From: Viscum album
Lineage: Eukaryota > Streptophyta > Magnoliopsida > Santalales > Viscaceae
DNA length: 64,000 nucleotides
Assembly: GCA_963277665.1 (NCBI GenBank)
Contig: OY728120.1
Location: 422,412,138-422,476,137, forward strand
Reading direction: 5' to 3'
Shown here: positions 53,302-64,000 of the stretch, piece by piece
Layout: every line of letters starts with the position of its first letter
Numbering within the stretch: the first letter of the stretch is position 1
The notes under the pieces: generated by a model
What the model was told of the DNA's origin: nothing
What the model saw: only the letters and a program-made list of their open reading frames with translations
Databases searched by the model: none
Program-made: the position numbers and the translations under genes

Positions 53302-54924
53302 TGTAACACCCTAGGTAAATAAATAATATGACATTTTTATATTTATCCATATTTGTGAATAAAATGTTAATATTAATTTAAAGGGAACACTATGCTTGAT
53401 GGCTTACCCAATATGCAACGAGTTCCTTTGAAATCTTACGTTGTACTCTAATAATAAAATAATATTATTTTAAATTTTAGTTAACACGTAGCCATTGTAT
53501 TGGATGGAATGAATAGAAATAACTAAAATATGATTATATATGTTTATTAAATGTTTTTATATTTATCCAATAATGGATAAAGGCTTAAAATACGAAAAAA
53601 ATTCAATTTTAGGCATATATACTCTAATTTTCACTAAAGGTCCACTTATCAACTTTTGATGGTGAACTATCATTAAATATAGTTATGGTCACTCTTATAC
53701 ATTCTATTGGACTGAATAAAACTCTTCTTTAGAATCGGGACATCAAAATTCACTTTGTGTAAATTTTTGGTATTTTTCCGATAAAGATCATTTTTAATGA
53801 ATAGTGAAAAATGTTGTATTGTAATTCAAAACCTCTTTTTAATCTAATTAATTGATATGATTAGATTATCTTGTGAATTGGTTTTAAAGTGAAATTAGAT
53901 TATATTTTTACCATTTAATCCAATAGTGGTCATTGGAATTAATTTCACTTCGAAATCGAACTTAAACTAGTGTCAATCTTTTGATACATTTTGTTTCATA
54001 AAAACACGCTATTTGTTTTGACAGCGGGAATTAATTATTAAATTAATTAATTCAACTTATATGTTTTGAATTTTGTAAAATTGACATCATTTTTGAATTC
54101 GGAATATCAAATATAGATTAGGGTGAAGTTTTGGTATTTTTCTGAAAAACTTCAATTTTTGATGAATAGTGAAACTACTAAGTGGTTCTTAAAAAACTAT
54201 TTTTTTCATATAATGGAATTTTACCACCTTTGTGTTTTGAATTTCAAAAATCCGACATACATGGTTGTCATTTTGAAATAAAACAAGGTTCAATGGGATT
54301 AACATAATTTTTTGGTGAATAGTAACTGTTAAGTTTTTAATCGTGATTAGAGGTAATTAGTGTAGTTTAAGCTAAAAATAATGTTTTAATAATATGAAAT
54401 GAACTTTACACATGTTCTACCCTTATTGGATGTCTCATGGACGACCAAGACAATCCATGGGTCAACTTGGGGACCCCATGGAGCCACTTTGGTTGAAAAA
54501 TGACATTAATACCTTTTTATTTAATGTTAAAATTAAAATGTCACAAACATGAGTTGCTTTACTAAAAATTTTTTTACATGGAGTTATACAAGTCATCTTT
54601 TTTGACTATAAATATTAATTGGAAAGCTAAAACGATTTCCTACATCATAGTAGTTTTTTATAATTTTTAGATATTAAATAAATTAAATTACTTATGACAC
54701 CATGATGATGCAACGATTACCTCATTATTTAACGATTTAAATAAAATGGAATGATTATGTAAAATATAAGACTTAAACAGGTACAAAACCTATTGTATGG
54801 GTGGATTTCGAACCCTTATCACCTTATCCTCGAAACAAATCAATGTGGGACCATTAAAATCTGAAACTCATTCTAAAATAATGTAACATTTCCTTACTTT
54901 CCAAGAGTGCCCTTCATCTCCTCT

Positions 54925-54931
54925 TATAAAA
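54925..54931 (+). promoter_or_regulatory. TATA box of the solo LTR
   Basis: TATAAAA followed by CGCCCCCACC, preceded by the same C/T-rich run as in the two-LTR element. Confidence 0.65.
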
Positions 54932-55636
54932 CGCCCCCACCTCTACCTCCTTACCCACACTTCCAAAGCCTTTGGCTCGGACAACCCCTGCCCATTTTGT
55001 CTCTCCACATCCCTATATTACTCCTAGAAGCCTCACTTTGGGCAGAATCCTTCCCAAGGAATACTTTGAGCTCAAATCAAAGAGAGTTACCCGATTTAAA
55101 GGTAGTGTCTTCTCTTGTGTTCTTATGTATTATTTTGCTTCTCCAACCCCCTAAACTCTTTTTATTAACTTATTTTGTAACACATACAGTATCTTCAATA
55201 TACTAGGATGTTTTTATAAGAATTATTTGAGCTACAATTACACACACCTACATCTAATGGTTAAAGAACACACTCATTCTATGGATGGTGAATATCTGCC
55301 TCACGAAACGATGATTGTTAAACATTATTCTAACACCATCAAAGGTGGCCATTAAGATCACACTATATATATATGATATATAATATTTTTATGTTTTACT
55401 TAAGCTTCTGTATTTTTCTTTTATGGCATACTTTTATGGTTTCCATTATGGGTAAACGCGATATCTTAATTTAAGGAAGTGCAGACTACCACCCCCTCAA
55501 AGTGATTTGATTCGTTAATACCATATGTGATACATATAAAGGATATATTTAATGATATTATGTATGATACTATACTGTAATTAAAATACTATTATGTATC
55601 ATTATGTTTTAATTCCATTAAATATGATATAGAAAT

Positions 55637-55890
55637 GGAAGTAGCGTTCATGCGTACGTACGGCTTACCGTCTCCATGAACGGTGCATTTCATTTCTTAT
55701 CCCCAAATGTAATGTAATATTATAAGTACATATATATAATGGATATATATGATGTATGTTACATCTAAATGATTAATATAATTCTGTAATTAAAATATAC
55801 ATATCTCTCATTTAGTTTTAATTCCACTAATATGACATAGAAATGAAAGTAGCGTTCATGCGTACGTACGACTTACCGTCTCCATGAACG
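55637..55890 (+). repeat. 208-bp duplication carrying the CpG hairpin
   Basis: The hairpin module (arms CGTTCATG and CATGAACG) is present twice, at 55645-55682 and 55853-55890, with similar AT-rich sequence following each. The two-LTR element has only one copy per LTR. Confidence 0.8.
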
Positions 55891-56236
55891 GTGCATTTAA
55901 TTTTTACCTCTAAATGATTATGTAATATTATAAATAAATGTATATTCTGGATATATATGATATATATGATATCCAAATCATGAATATCATTCTGGATATA
56001 ATGAACCTTTGACCACATGAACAACATGTAATTGTAAGAAGACCACTTTCGACTTAAGAACCAATTATCGACAAAACAAACATTATTAACATATATGATT
56101 ACATAATGTTTATAACATGGTAATAAGTGATATAAAAGTAATAATGAACTTGAAAAAGGTTCTTAAGCAAGTATAAATTAACTCAAGTTTATTATTCAGG
56201 ACGTTAAAGAATGATCGAGTCAAGTCGGACCCGAGG

Positions 56237-57030
56237 TAAGGGATCCTACCCCTCTCTTTCTTTTTAAGTACACTCTTTTATGTCATTCCTTTTAATCTAA
56301 TCTTTCTTATGATTGGGATGTTCTTTTATATTAATAATACTTTAATTTTTATTTTAATATGATGAGAGACCCTATTTTTTCTCATCAATCCATTTTGGAT
56401 GTTTTGAGTGGCGCCGTTAGGCTGTCGAATTTTCGGAAGGGATCCAACCTCTTTCCTTCTTTTTAAGTACTCTCTTTTATGTCATTTCTTTTAAGCTCAT
56501 CTTTATTATGTTTGGGGATGTTATTTTATATTAATAATACTATAATTGTTATGGTCATATTATGAGATACCATATTTGATCTTATAAATCCATTTTTGGA
56601 TGTTTTAAGTGGCATCGTTAGGCTGCCCAGTTTTCGTAAGGGATTTTTCATCTCACTTTTATTCCCGTGACATTAATGCTACATTTTCCACTATTTCCTT
56701 TTATTGGTGTATGTACTGCCCATTATTATATAATTTTTTTAGTATAATTTCATTTATGGGTATTTACACCTTCATGGTATGACCCTTCTTCCATGGGGTG
56801 TACGTTTCGAAGGATACCCAACTCGGTAAGGGGACCTTTCACCCTCCTCTTTTTAAAAGAATTCTTTTGTTATGTATTTTAATTTACATATTATTATGTT
56901 GGGATATTTTCTACTATATCCTTATTGATGTAAAGTTTATTTCCAATTGATGAGATACCATTCACTCTCTCATCGACTAATTTTCCGAATTTTGAAGTGA
57001 CACCGTAAGGCTGTCGAATTTTTACAAGGG
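56237..57030 (+). repeat. About four tandem units of 190-201 bp in the solo LTR
   Basis: Unit starts at about 56237 (TAAGGGATCC), 56436 (GAAGGGATCC), 56637 (TAAGGGATTT), 56827 (TAAGGGGACC) and 57025 (CAAGGGAACA). Recurrent blocks inside are TTTTAAGTACTCTCTTTTATG, TTATATTAATAATAC, ATGAGATACC and GTTAGGCTGTCGAATTTT. In the two-LTR element the corresponding site (near 19120 and 27360) has only the GACCCGAGGTATGGGA start and no array. Confidence 0.85.
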
Positions 57031-57813
57031 AACATCTTTACCCAATTTCGATTTCTTTGGGTTCAGCTTGAACTTCGTGAACATGTCATCCTATGAATAT
57101 GTGTGAATGACATCTGATTGTTTCAAAATTAATATCCACTTATATTTGGTGTATTTTTAATTCTCACACATAATTATGTGATAGATTTATCCTTAATTTA
57201 AGGATACGATCTTTATAATGGATTCCATCTCAATTTATATTTCCAACGAGACATCATTGTTGTTATGCACCAATTCACTCTTATATGGTGTGTAAACTGT
57301 CCTTTGAAATATTATATCATGAATCCCTTTATTCTCATGATAATATAAAGTTCAGATTAAATGTTATTCCAAAATTATTTGTATTCAAGAGTCTCTCATT
57401 TTGTTAAAAACTCATTAACAAAAAAATATCGTTTTAAATGTTTTAAAGATTTATTATTCTAAATCTTTATCTTTAATGTCCATATTTTCAAAATGGTTTT
57501 CAGTATTTATTTATATGGACATTAATGTTTTAAAATTGTAATTCCATTAAAAGCTTCAAAGTGGTATGGGACACATTGATTCAAAAATCTCTTTTAAATG
57601 GTTTTTGAAAATGGATTGATTAATTCAATATATTGGAATTACTTATTGTCATTGAAAATGAAATGTTGTTATTGAATTGATTATATTTTCAATATTTTAT
57701 GTGTAATGATGGTTCTTGGACATTTTACGGGTGGTTAGGTGATAAACCATATGACGGGTGGTGCCGTGAATACCAGGATGGGTGGTTACGTTATAACTTC
57801 CAATGCATTTGGT

Positions 57814-57920
57814 ATGGAAGTCGGCCGTATGGCTATTCCATTAAGTATGTGTGGAAGTCGGCCATATGGCTATTCCATTAAGTTATATGTGTGGAAGTCG
57901 ACCGTATGGTTATTCCACTT
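57814..57920 (+). repeat. Three tandem copies of a 37-40 bp unit
   Basis: The unit TGGAAGTCGGCCRTATGG plus CTATTCCA and TTAAGTATGTG occurs at 57814, 57851 and 57891. Small frames over it are a by-product of the repeat. Confidence 0.85.
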
Positions 57921-58135
57921 AAGTATGTTTATGTCCCACGTTACCTTTATATGTTATCTGTTCTTTATATGGGTTTTATGGTAATCTTTTGGTTACAAAA
58001 GGGTAAGTAATGATATTTTATTCAGTGAAGAGTTTTTACTACTTCATAAAGGTGAAGGAATATCTTTGATAATGTATACATGGTTTACTTGATGTTTGAA
58101 AAACTAACAGTTTTCATTCTTTGTGTATCCCTTAC

Positions 58136-58152
58136 TGAGCTTTTTATGCTCA
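58136..58152 (+). other. TGAGC/GCTCA hairpin, solo LTR copy
   Basis: Same 17 bases as 19889-19905 and 28129-28145, about 280 bases before the LTR end. Confidence 0.55.
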
Positions 58153-58430
58153 CCCCATGTTTTTTTTGAAATGTTTTTCATAGGACTTAACGTGGAATAG
58201 AGTCAAGGATGGGATCAAGGGAAAGTCATGCTATCTAAAACATGGAACTAGACATGTATCTTTTTAAGAATTTTTATTTTATGGAAATTTAGTAGAAGTG
58301 AATACATTGTAATCTTTTGAGATATAATAGTTATGTCCTAATTCTCTAAAACTCTAAACCTGAAAAGATCATCAATGTGAATTATTCATTTAATTAAATA
58401 TTAAGTAAGGTTTAAGGATGGGGACTTATA

Positions 58431-58435
58431 AAAAC
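58431..58435. repeat. Target-site duplication AAAAC, right
   Basis: AAAAC, identical to 53297-53301. Confidence 0.88.
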
Positions 58436-60175
58436 AGTTTCCAAAAAACCAAAGGAATCAAAACATGACCAGAAACAAAGCAATCATTTATTTTAAATTC
58501 ATTAGTGTTGTCAAACAGACCATAAATACATGTTCAAAAATTCAATTCAACCAAAAAAGGATATCATGAGAGAGAAAAGGGACCACATCTAAAAGAAAAA
58601 AACAGATAGATCCAATTATCCATGATGATTTTCAATCTTTAATATGATTGACAAAAGCATTAACAATACATTATGAGTGTCATATATTACCGATAAAAGG
58701 AGGGGCAAAAACTTCTAAACCATTAATTATTTATAAATCAACCCAAAAAATGTTCTTGTAAAAAAATTATGATTTTTATGCCTTGTGAGAGAAGTCATGT
58801 TAGTGATTCAACTCAAACCCATAAAAGCAGGTCCTACTCTGATGTATCTGAATAATTGAAATATAAAATATATAACAAATTCCAAAGATATGGAACCCTA
58901 GAAAGTTGTCGAGCCAACATAAATAGGATATAATTGCTTTTTATTGGCAAACATTCTTGCCAAGACATTATTTTCAATCACTTCTTGATTGAAATATCTT
59001 TTGGAAAAAAATGATGGAAACTAGGGGAAATTTAGTAGCTACTGGAAACTATTGGGCTAATGGGAATGTGGTAACTAGATCAATTAACTCCTAGTTGGGA
59101 TGGCAGGTCACATGTATCAGACTAGCTAGGACATCGATCAAAGTCTAAAAGATAAAATTAGAGTTTTATAATCCATTTACAAAATAGAAACATGAAGGCC
59201 GAAATGAAATATTAAAAACATAATGGCGTGCACAATTATCTTTGATCCATCTATAATAGTCTCTTTAAACAATGTTGTAGCTCACTCTATACATTACATA
59301 CTCCCTTATCCATATTTAGCTATAGACTGTAGTATACAATTGTTATCATTTCATGAATCACAAGTGAAGAAAAATTTCTAAAAAAAAGTATGAACAAGGT
59401 TGATGAATTTAATGATACTTGTAAAAAATGGTTATACAATTTATCACTTACAATAAGATATTCTATAAAATTTTTTCTAGATTTCTTGTTAAAAAAATAA
59501 CATAGATTTATGTGTTTAAAGATAAAGGTAAAATAGACATCACTTGTTTTTTTAAAAACATCTATTAGATGTGATATAAACATATTTCAATATGTATCAT
59601 CCAGTTCAATGTAAAACATGTTCTTAGCAAGCGCAAAAAATGTTCTCTGAAAGTCCAAGAAATGCAAACCTTGAAAAATAAGAACAACTTACTTTCATCA
59701 TTGGTTATGAAAATCATTCAAAAGTTTATAAAACTATTCGAAATGTTTAATTTATTTTTAAATACTAGTAACTAGTCAAAGGATTCTAACTATTGAAATA
59801 ATCATAGGATTTCCACCACTATAATGCAAATAGATCTAAACAGATAAGAAAAAATGTTATATAAAATAGAAAACAGAAAAAATTTCAAGAGATCTATTGA
59901 AAACTTCAATAAATGCCAAAATATTTATTTATAATATAAATTCTAAAAAAAATTTAACACATGGGAACTTGGAAAACTAAGCCGCTAAAATTCCAAAGGG
60001 ATTGAATCACAATGCCTATCTATTACTCGATAGAATAGTATATAGACACAATAAATGAAAAATCTAAAAATAACACAATTATGCACAGGAAAAGGAATAG
60101 ACTCCAAAATAAAAAATGGTAGGAACATAATAGTACTTAGGCATTAGATCCTAAAAAATGTTAACATAAAAAAAA
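58436..60175. other. CACTA interior, AT-rich, no gene identified
   Basis: Right part of the CACTA interior. An 87-codon - strand frame at 59320-59583 is AT-rich and unrecognised. I see no transposase motif. Confidence 0.4.
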
Positions 60176-60946
60176 TCAATAAAACAATGAATCCCTTAAT
60201 AACCATAACATTTCATAGCCATAACATTGCATTTTACTTCTATTCTTTATGGATGGTTGATCAAGATGGTGATTTAGAAAACAAAGGAACATCCCCCAGG
60301 CATTCAAAATTAGATAACTGAAGCTGTCTCGGTGAGAAATTATTAACATATTATTGATGTGAACAGTCAATTTCCTAGTGAAGTCAATGTACATAAAAAT
60401 ATATTTAAGAGATGGGTTCCAAAAAAATAGGAAAGAGATGGATTCCAAACAACACTGACCATACCAACCTATCCCTGCCCCTCCTCTACATGCACAAAAA
60501 AGTATGTAAAGATGAAAAAAGAGAAAAATCTCATAAAAAAGAGGGAAGCATAAATAAGCTCCCACACCACCTTCCAATAAGAGAAGGAAACATGCAAGAG
60601 GGAATGAAAGTAGATTGTTGATATTTTCGTCCATGCATATGTCATTGTAGTTTTGAAAACAATATTTCCATAATTCATAGTAAACAAAACATATAAGTAC
60701 GTAAAGATGAAAAAATAGAAAAAGCTCATGAAAAATAGGGAAGCAGAATAAAGCTCCCATGCCACCTTCCAATAAGAGTAGGAAACATGCAAGAGGGAAT
60801 GAAAGTAGATTGTTGATATTTTCATCAATGCATATATCATTGTAGTTTTGAAAATATGATTTCTGTAATTCAAAGTAAAAAAAAACATAGAAAGTAGTAA
60901 ATAGATGAGAGGATTTATGTTCTTTGGAAAATTGTTCTACAAACAT
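60176..60946 (-). CDS. Unrecognised 256-codon frame with two 65-residue repeats (doubtful gene)
   Basis: This is the longest uninterrupted frame outside the retroelement gag. Two copies of a 195-bp direct repeat (about 60511-60705 and 60706-60895) give two nearly identical 65-residue blocks (NYNDICIDENINNLLSFPLA and NYNDICMDENINNLLSFPLA), because 195 is a multiple of 3. Each block holds a hydrophobic run (LACFLLLLEGG, then CFP...LFFHLYVL) that could span a membrane. The composition is very rich in F, L, Y and C, typical of translated A-rich antisense DNA, so it may be a chance frame. I know no family. It lies inside the CACTA element, where a passenger gene is possible. Confidence 0.2.
   Translation of the reverse strand: MFVEQFSKEHKSSHLFTTFYVFFYFELQKSYFQNYNDICIDENINNLLSFPLACFLLLLEGGMGALFCFPIFHELFLFFHLYVLICFVYYELWKYCFQNYNDICMDENINNLLSFPLACFLLLLEGGVGAYLCFPLFYEIFLFFHLYILFCACRGGAGIGWYGQCCLESISFLFFWNPSLKYIFMYIDFTRKLTVHINNMLIISHRDSFSYLILNAWGMFLCFLNHHLDQPSIKNRSKMQCYGYEMLWLLRDSLFY
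60503..60895. repeat. 195-bp tandem duplication inside CACTA
   Basis: Two units in direct orientation share GTAAAGATGAAAAAA, CCACCTTCCAATAAGAG, GGAAACATGCAAGAGGGAAT and TGTAGTTTTGAAAA blocks, with only scattered differences. Confidence 0.88.
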
Positions 60947-61279
60947 GTGGTAGGATCACCACGTGATTTACTATGTAAGAATAAATGTACAAGCAGTGTG
61001 AATGAAAAATATATTCATAATAGAACCACAAAAATTATCCATAGGCCACATTCTCAGTGAACAAAAAGGCCACAATAAACGCAATATTGAGAGGACAATG
61101 AATATGATCACTTAGGATGAACTCATTTATTTCACATGACAAACATCAAGAAAATGATGTAGGTACAAAACTCAAGAACTGACGAAGAAGAATAAATAAC
61201 AGATCAAGACCCCTATACCAGGGATTGTTCTAACCTTCATCACTACCATAAGGCCTGTTGACTAATGGTTATTTATTTC

Positions 61280-61550
61280 ACCTCTATTTAATCCTTCCCC
61301 CATAAGTGGATTTCGCGCGAGGATGTCGGTCGGGAATAGGGAGGGGGTTCGCGTGATGATGTCTAAGGGTAACGTCGACTGGGAACTGGGAGAGGGATCT
61401 TCATTTAAGAGGTCTGTCAGGAACATCGGCAAAAAGGAATGCTGACCACGAGGAATGCCAACCACAAGGAATTCCAGCGGGGAACATAGCGGTAGGGTTG
61501 GGGGAGAGGGTTCGTGGGGAATGGTGGGGGTGGGGGCACATTAGTGTTTT
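61280..61550. repeat. GC-rich patch near the right CACTA end
   Basis: G-rich on the + strand, with repeated GGGAA, GAGGGGG and AGGAATGCC motifs and CpG-containing GCGCGAGG. It stands out strongly from flanking A+T-rich DNA. Like 50670-51060 it sits several hundred bases inside a terminal repeat. A 67-codon - strand frame at 61262-61465 is repeat-derived. Confidence 0.55.
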
Positions 61551-61779
61551 CTTTTTTTTTTTCATATATATATATATCAAAAGAAAAAATTTATGAATTT
61601 ATATAAAAATTTATATTCTTAAGGGTTATGTATATTTTATTTAGTTACAAAATTATGGATATTTTAATTAATTATATATTTTTATTATCATAAATAAATG
61701 ATTATAATGGGTAATATATATATCAATATATTAAATTTTTGGTAAAATATTTGATATTATTAAATAATTTATTAGTAAC

Positions 61780-62074
61780 ATATTTTTTAATGGTAAAAAC
61801 ATCATTGGTAACAATAACTAATAACAATATATTCATTTATCTGTAAATCAATTGTTGGTATTATCATGATAAGGCAACATGTTTAAATATTAGTAAAAGA
61901 TTTGTTGGTATTGAACTACTAATATAATCAAATATATATGTTGGTAAAACTAATTGTTGGTTCCTATAGTTAATATCAACAAAATTGAATATTTGTTGGA
62001 ATTAATCATTTTTACCAATAGATATATTATCTGTCGGTAATTTTATATTGGTAAAGGTCACATTATTTTTAGTG
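61780..62074. repeat. Right subterminal repeats and terminal inverted repeat
   Basis: Repeated TTGGTAA or TTACCAA variants at about 61805, 61855, 61910, 61940, 61957, 62025, 62035 and 62049, ending in TTTTTAGTG at 62074. The last 50 bases align with the left end in inverted orientation. Confidence 0.8.
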
Positions 62075-62077
62075 TCT
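62075..62077. repeat. CACTA target-site duplication, right (TCT)
   Basis: TCT, identical to 50208-50210. Confidence 0.75.
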
Positions 62078-63934
62078 TGGGGTTAAATTTGGTTGTATAT
62101 TAGAACATATGAAAGTGGTTTATTAGTAATGAAAGGGGCTTCCAATTATTGTTTATTAATGATTTGGTGTCATGTGCGACTCAAAATGTGTGTTTTTTAA
62201 TTGGTGGCATGTGTAAAACCTTGCTTCATTCCTTGAAAGTGTTTTGTGAAATATGCATGATTTTCTGGGGTATCATTTGTGGTGTTATTTTAGAGGTTTT
62301 TATAGCACTTAAAAATGGATTCATAAATGTTATAAAGATCCAATTCTATTTTGGATTGGTATTTATTGTGATTTTGCCTTTGAGAGATTGATTTGAAATG
62401 TGTTTCTAGTGTAGAACATGGTTAGGCCCCTTGGGTTGGTTTTTTGAAAATTGAAAATGATTTAGTGTGTTAAAAAAATTGGGAAAATGATATACATGTA
62501 CTATTTTGGTTGTTTTATTCAATCAAGATAAGTTATTTAAAGGTAAAGAGGTGATTTAAGATTACAAAGTTTTTTATAATAATTTTAAATTTCTAAATTA
62601 TTTTTTTAATTTTTATGTGGGCTCGAAACATGTTTGTTGGATGTTTTGTGTTAGTGTGATGTAAAAAATGAATTTTGTTAATTAAATGAGTATTATGTGA
62701 TATGTGTTTGGGCTGCTATGTGAGTTGGATTATCATTTAATGGTTTTATAAAATATTTTAATGGATTTTTGAATGTTTTAATGAAATATAAAAAGTGTTG
62801 CTGGCTATTTTGGTGTGATTATGATTTAAAAATGAATTTGAATGAAAAGGGGATTATGTGACTTCTGTTATTTGAATGTGGGATTTTTTGTGAATGTTTG
62901 ATGTTGATGTTGTATTTTTTGGTGAAAATTATATTTTAGGGCATGTTGAACTTATTTGAATACAAGAGAGAAACCCAGGTGTCTAGGTGGGTGGACATGT
63001 ACTAGTATGCTAGTGATACCAAGGGGTTTGGCCTCAGTTTCACATAGCATTATTGATACATAAAAAACTATGTTATGTATGATTATTATTATGGGGGACT
63101 TCTTGGTTATGGGTATGTTCCCTACTAGTGGCATGTTCATGAGAACATATATTATGATAGTTACTATCACCAAGATACGAGGTACCTATGACCCACAATG
63201 AGCTAGTTCCTAGTGGATGGTTTCCCATTTGATGTGCTCATTAGTTACATTGTGCATACTTTAATCATACGGTACGGATGGATGAAAAATTCAGTAGCAT
63301 TGACATTATTTTTAAATGTTTTTGTTATTCCAAATATCCCACTTTAAAACTATTTTTATTTAAGGATGCATCCTTTATAAATTGTAACTAGAATTTCTTG
63401 TTTACAAAACATATAGTATTTTCATCTTTTAACTTCTATCATAGGGAATTTCTTAGTTCAGGTATCCTACTGGGATTTTTCCCACACCCAACATACTCCT
63501 TTGGATATAAGTAGACTTGGTTATTTTTTTGTAGGTTTGGGTATAGCTTTTGTGCCAACAGTTTGGGTTTTTTACGGTCCATCGTGATGTTGTGTAGTGG
63601 AGATGGATTGAGGGTGGTGAATAATGGAATGTGGAGGATATTTATATGTCCTTTTTGGTTATTTACCCTTTTTATTGTCTTTGAGATTTGTTTTAAACTA
63701 TGTAATTTAGTTCAGAATTTTTGTAATGAATTTTTTGGTTTGATACATCCTGATTTGGTTTATTACATTTGTTTATTGTTGTATGTTTATAAACTCTGGT
63801 AAATCATTCCAAACATTAATTTTATTATTCCTTCACACATCTATCATCCGGTGGGGATTGGGAACGACCTTCGAGCCTTGTCACGACCATGGTTTGGCAC
63901 AATTTTTGATGAAGTGTAGATTTAGTTCATAACA
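62075..63934 (+). repeat. 3' part of the split + strand LTR
   Basis: GC-balanced, T/G-rich sequence typical of a + strand Ty3/gypsy LTR transcribed region, ending ...CATAACA just before a primer site. Its segment 62940-63260 is the inverted relative of 48640-48990, including the shared AGATACGAGGTACCTA and ACTAGTATG blocks. The element's interior lies beyond the window. Short frames (62149-62391, 63563-63802) have no recognised product. Confidence 0.55.
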
Positions 63935-63938
63935 AAAA

Positions 63939-63950
63939 TGATATCAAAGG
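63939..63950 (+). other. Primer-binding site (initiator-Met tRNA type)
   Basis: TGATATCAAAGG, close to TGGTATCAGAGC, four bases after the proposed LTR end. It supports reading 62075-63934 as a 5' LTR with its body to the right. Confidence 0.6.
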
Positions 63951-64000
63951 AGGTTAATGTTAACTCTTTGTGTCATGTTATTTGTGGAACAATCAGGATA

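Larger units (their letters stand above)
53302..58430 (+). mobile_element. Solo LTR of the chromovirus family, 5.1 kb, inside CACTA
   Basis: It starts TGTAACACCC and ends GGGACTTATA, with perfect 5-bp duplications AAAAC on both sides. It is colinear with the LTRs at 16604-20186 and 24849-28426: the same AT-rich U3 blocks, TATA box, CpG hairpin and TGAGC/GCTCA hairpin. It is 1.5 kb longer because of three tandem amplifications (55637-55890, 56237-57030, 57814-57920) and region-specific sequence at about 57030-57800. The absence of internal sequence plus the intact duplication means LTR-LTR recombination removed the element body. Confidence 0.93.
50211..62074. mobile_element. CACTA (En/Spm-type) DNA transposon, no visible transposase
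   Basis: The right end reads, on the - strand, CACTAAAAATAATGTGACC; the left end reads AACTAAAAAATATTTAACC, that is, a CACTA end with its first base mutated. Both ends continue with CCAATA and TTGGTAA-type subterminal repeats. A 3-bp duplication TCT flanks both ends (50208-50210 and 62075-62077), as expected for CACTA elements. It spans 11.9 kb, of which 5.1 kb is a nested solo LTR, leaving about 6.7 kb. I find no transposase motif, so it is probably non-autonomous or decayed. GC-rich repeat patches lie near both ends. Confidence 0.87.

Noticed and set aside
1..64000. Bacterial-type features, CRISPR arrays, attachment sites, replication origins
   Set aside because: Nothing in the window supports a prokaryotic or organellar source; repeats are explained by LTRs, CACTA ends and tandem duplications.

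Overview
This window looks like a gene-free, AT-rich (by eye roughly 70% A+T) intergenic stretch of a flowering-plant nuclear genome, filled with nested and decayed transposons. The evidence is Ty3/gypsy gag-pol remains on both strands, several kilobase-sized LTRs, LTR promoters with plant-like TATA boxes, primer sites resembling the initiator-Met tRNA site, and a CACTA-type DNA transposon. I see no host gene, tRNA, rRNA, CRISPR array or bacterial feature. I cannot name the species. Very long LTRs and deep nesting fit a large-genome angiosperm.

Layout. 1-4860: very decayed Ty3/gypsy pol on the + strand. 5721-14445: old Ty3/gypsy element on the - strand with two ~1.9 kb LTRs and a recognisable broken pol. 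14446-16603: part of another - strand Ty3/gypsy pol (RNase H side, RT, protease), cut inside its protease region by the best-preserved element here. 16604-28426: an 11.8 kb Del/Tekay-type chromovirus with two ~3.58 kb LTRs, PBS, one gag-pol frame with 15 in-frame stops and one frameshift, a chromodomain-like tail and a purine tract. 28432-35482: AT-rich relic sequence. 35483-45220: an element with two ~4.1 kb LTRs around only 1.5 kb of interior, without visible pol (LARD-like or internally deleted). 45221-47190: unassigned.

The right-hand third is a nested set. A + strand LTR (from about 47190 to 63934, followed by a primer site) carries a - strand solo LTR of a related family (47947-50155). 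It was also split by a CACTA element (50211-62074, 3-bp duplication TCT on both sides). The CACTA element contains a 5.1 kb solo LTR (53302-58430, 5-bp duplication AAAAC on both sides) of the same family as the 16.6-28.4 kb chromovirus. So the order was: host LTR, then CACTA, then solo LTR; the related - strand solo LTR also entered the host LTR, but its order relative to CACTA is not set.

The most interesting signals are: (a) a GC-rich, coding-like insert of about 300 bp inside the CACTA element (52554-52850), perhaps a captured gene fragment; (b) a 195-bp tandem repeat that keeps a 256-codon frame open (60176-60946); (c) two hairpin motifs conserved in all three chromovirus LTRs; (d) LTR growth from 3.6 to 5.1 kb by three separate tandem amplifications; (e) a stop-codon spectrum in gag-pol that suggests decay by deamination of methylated cytosines. 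None of these proves a new system.
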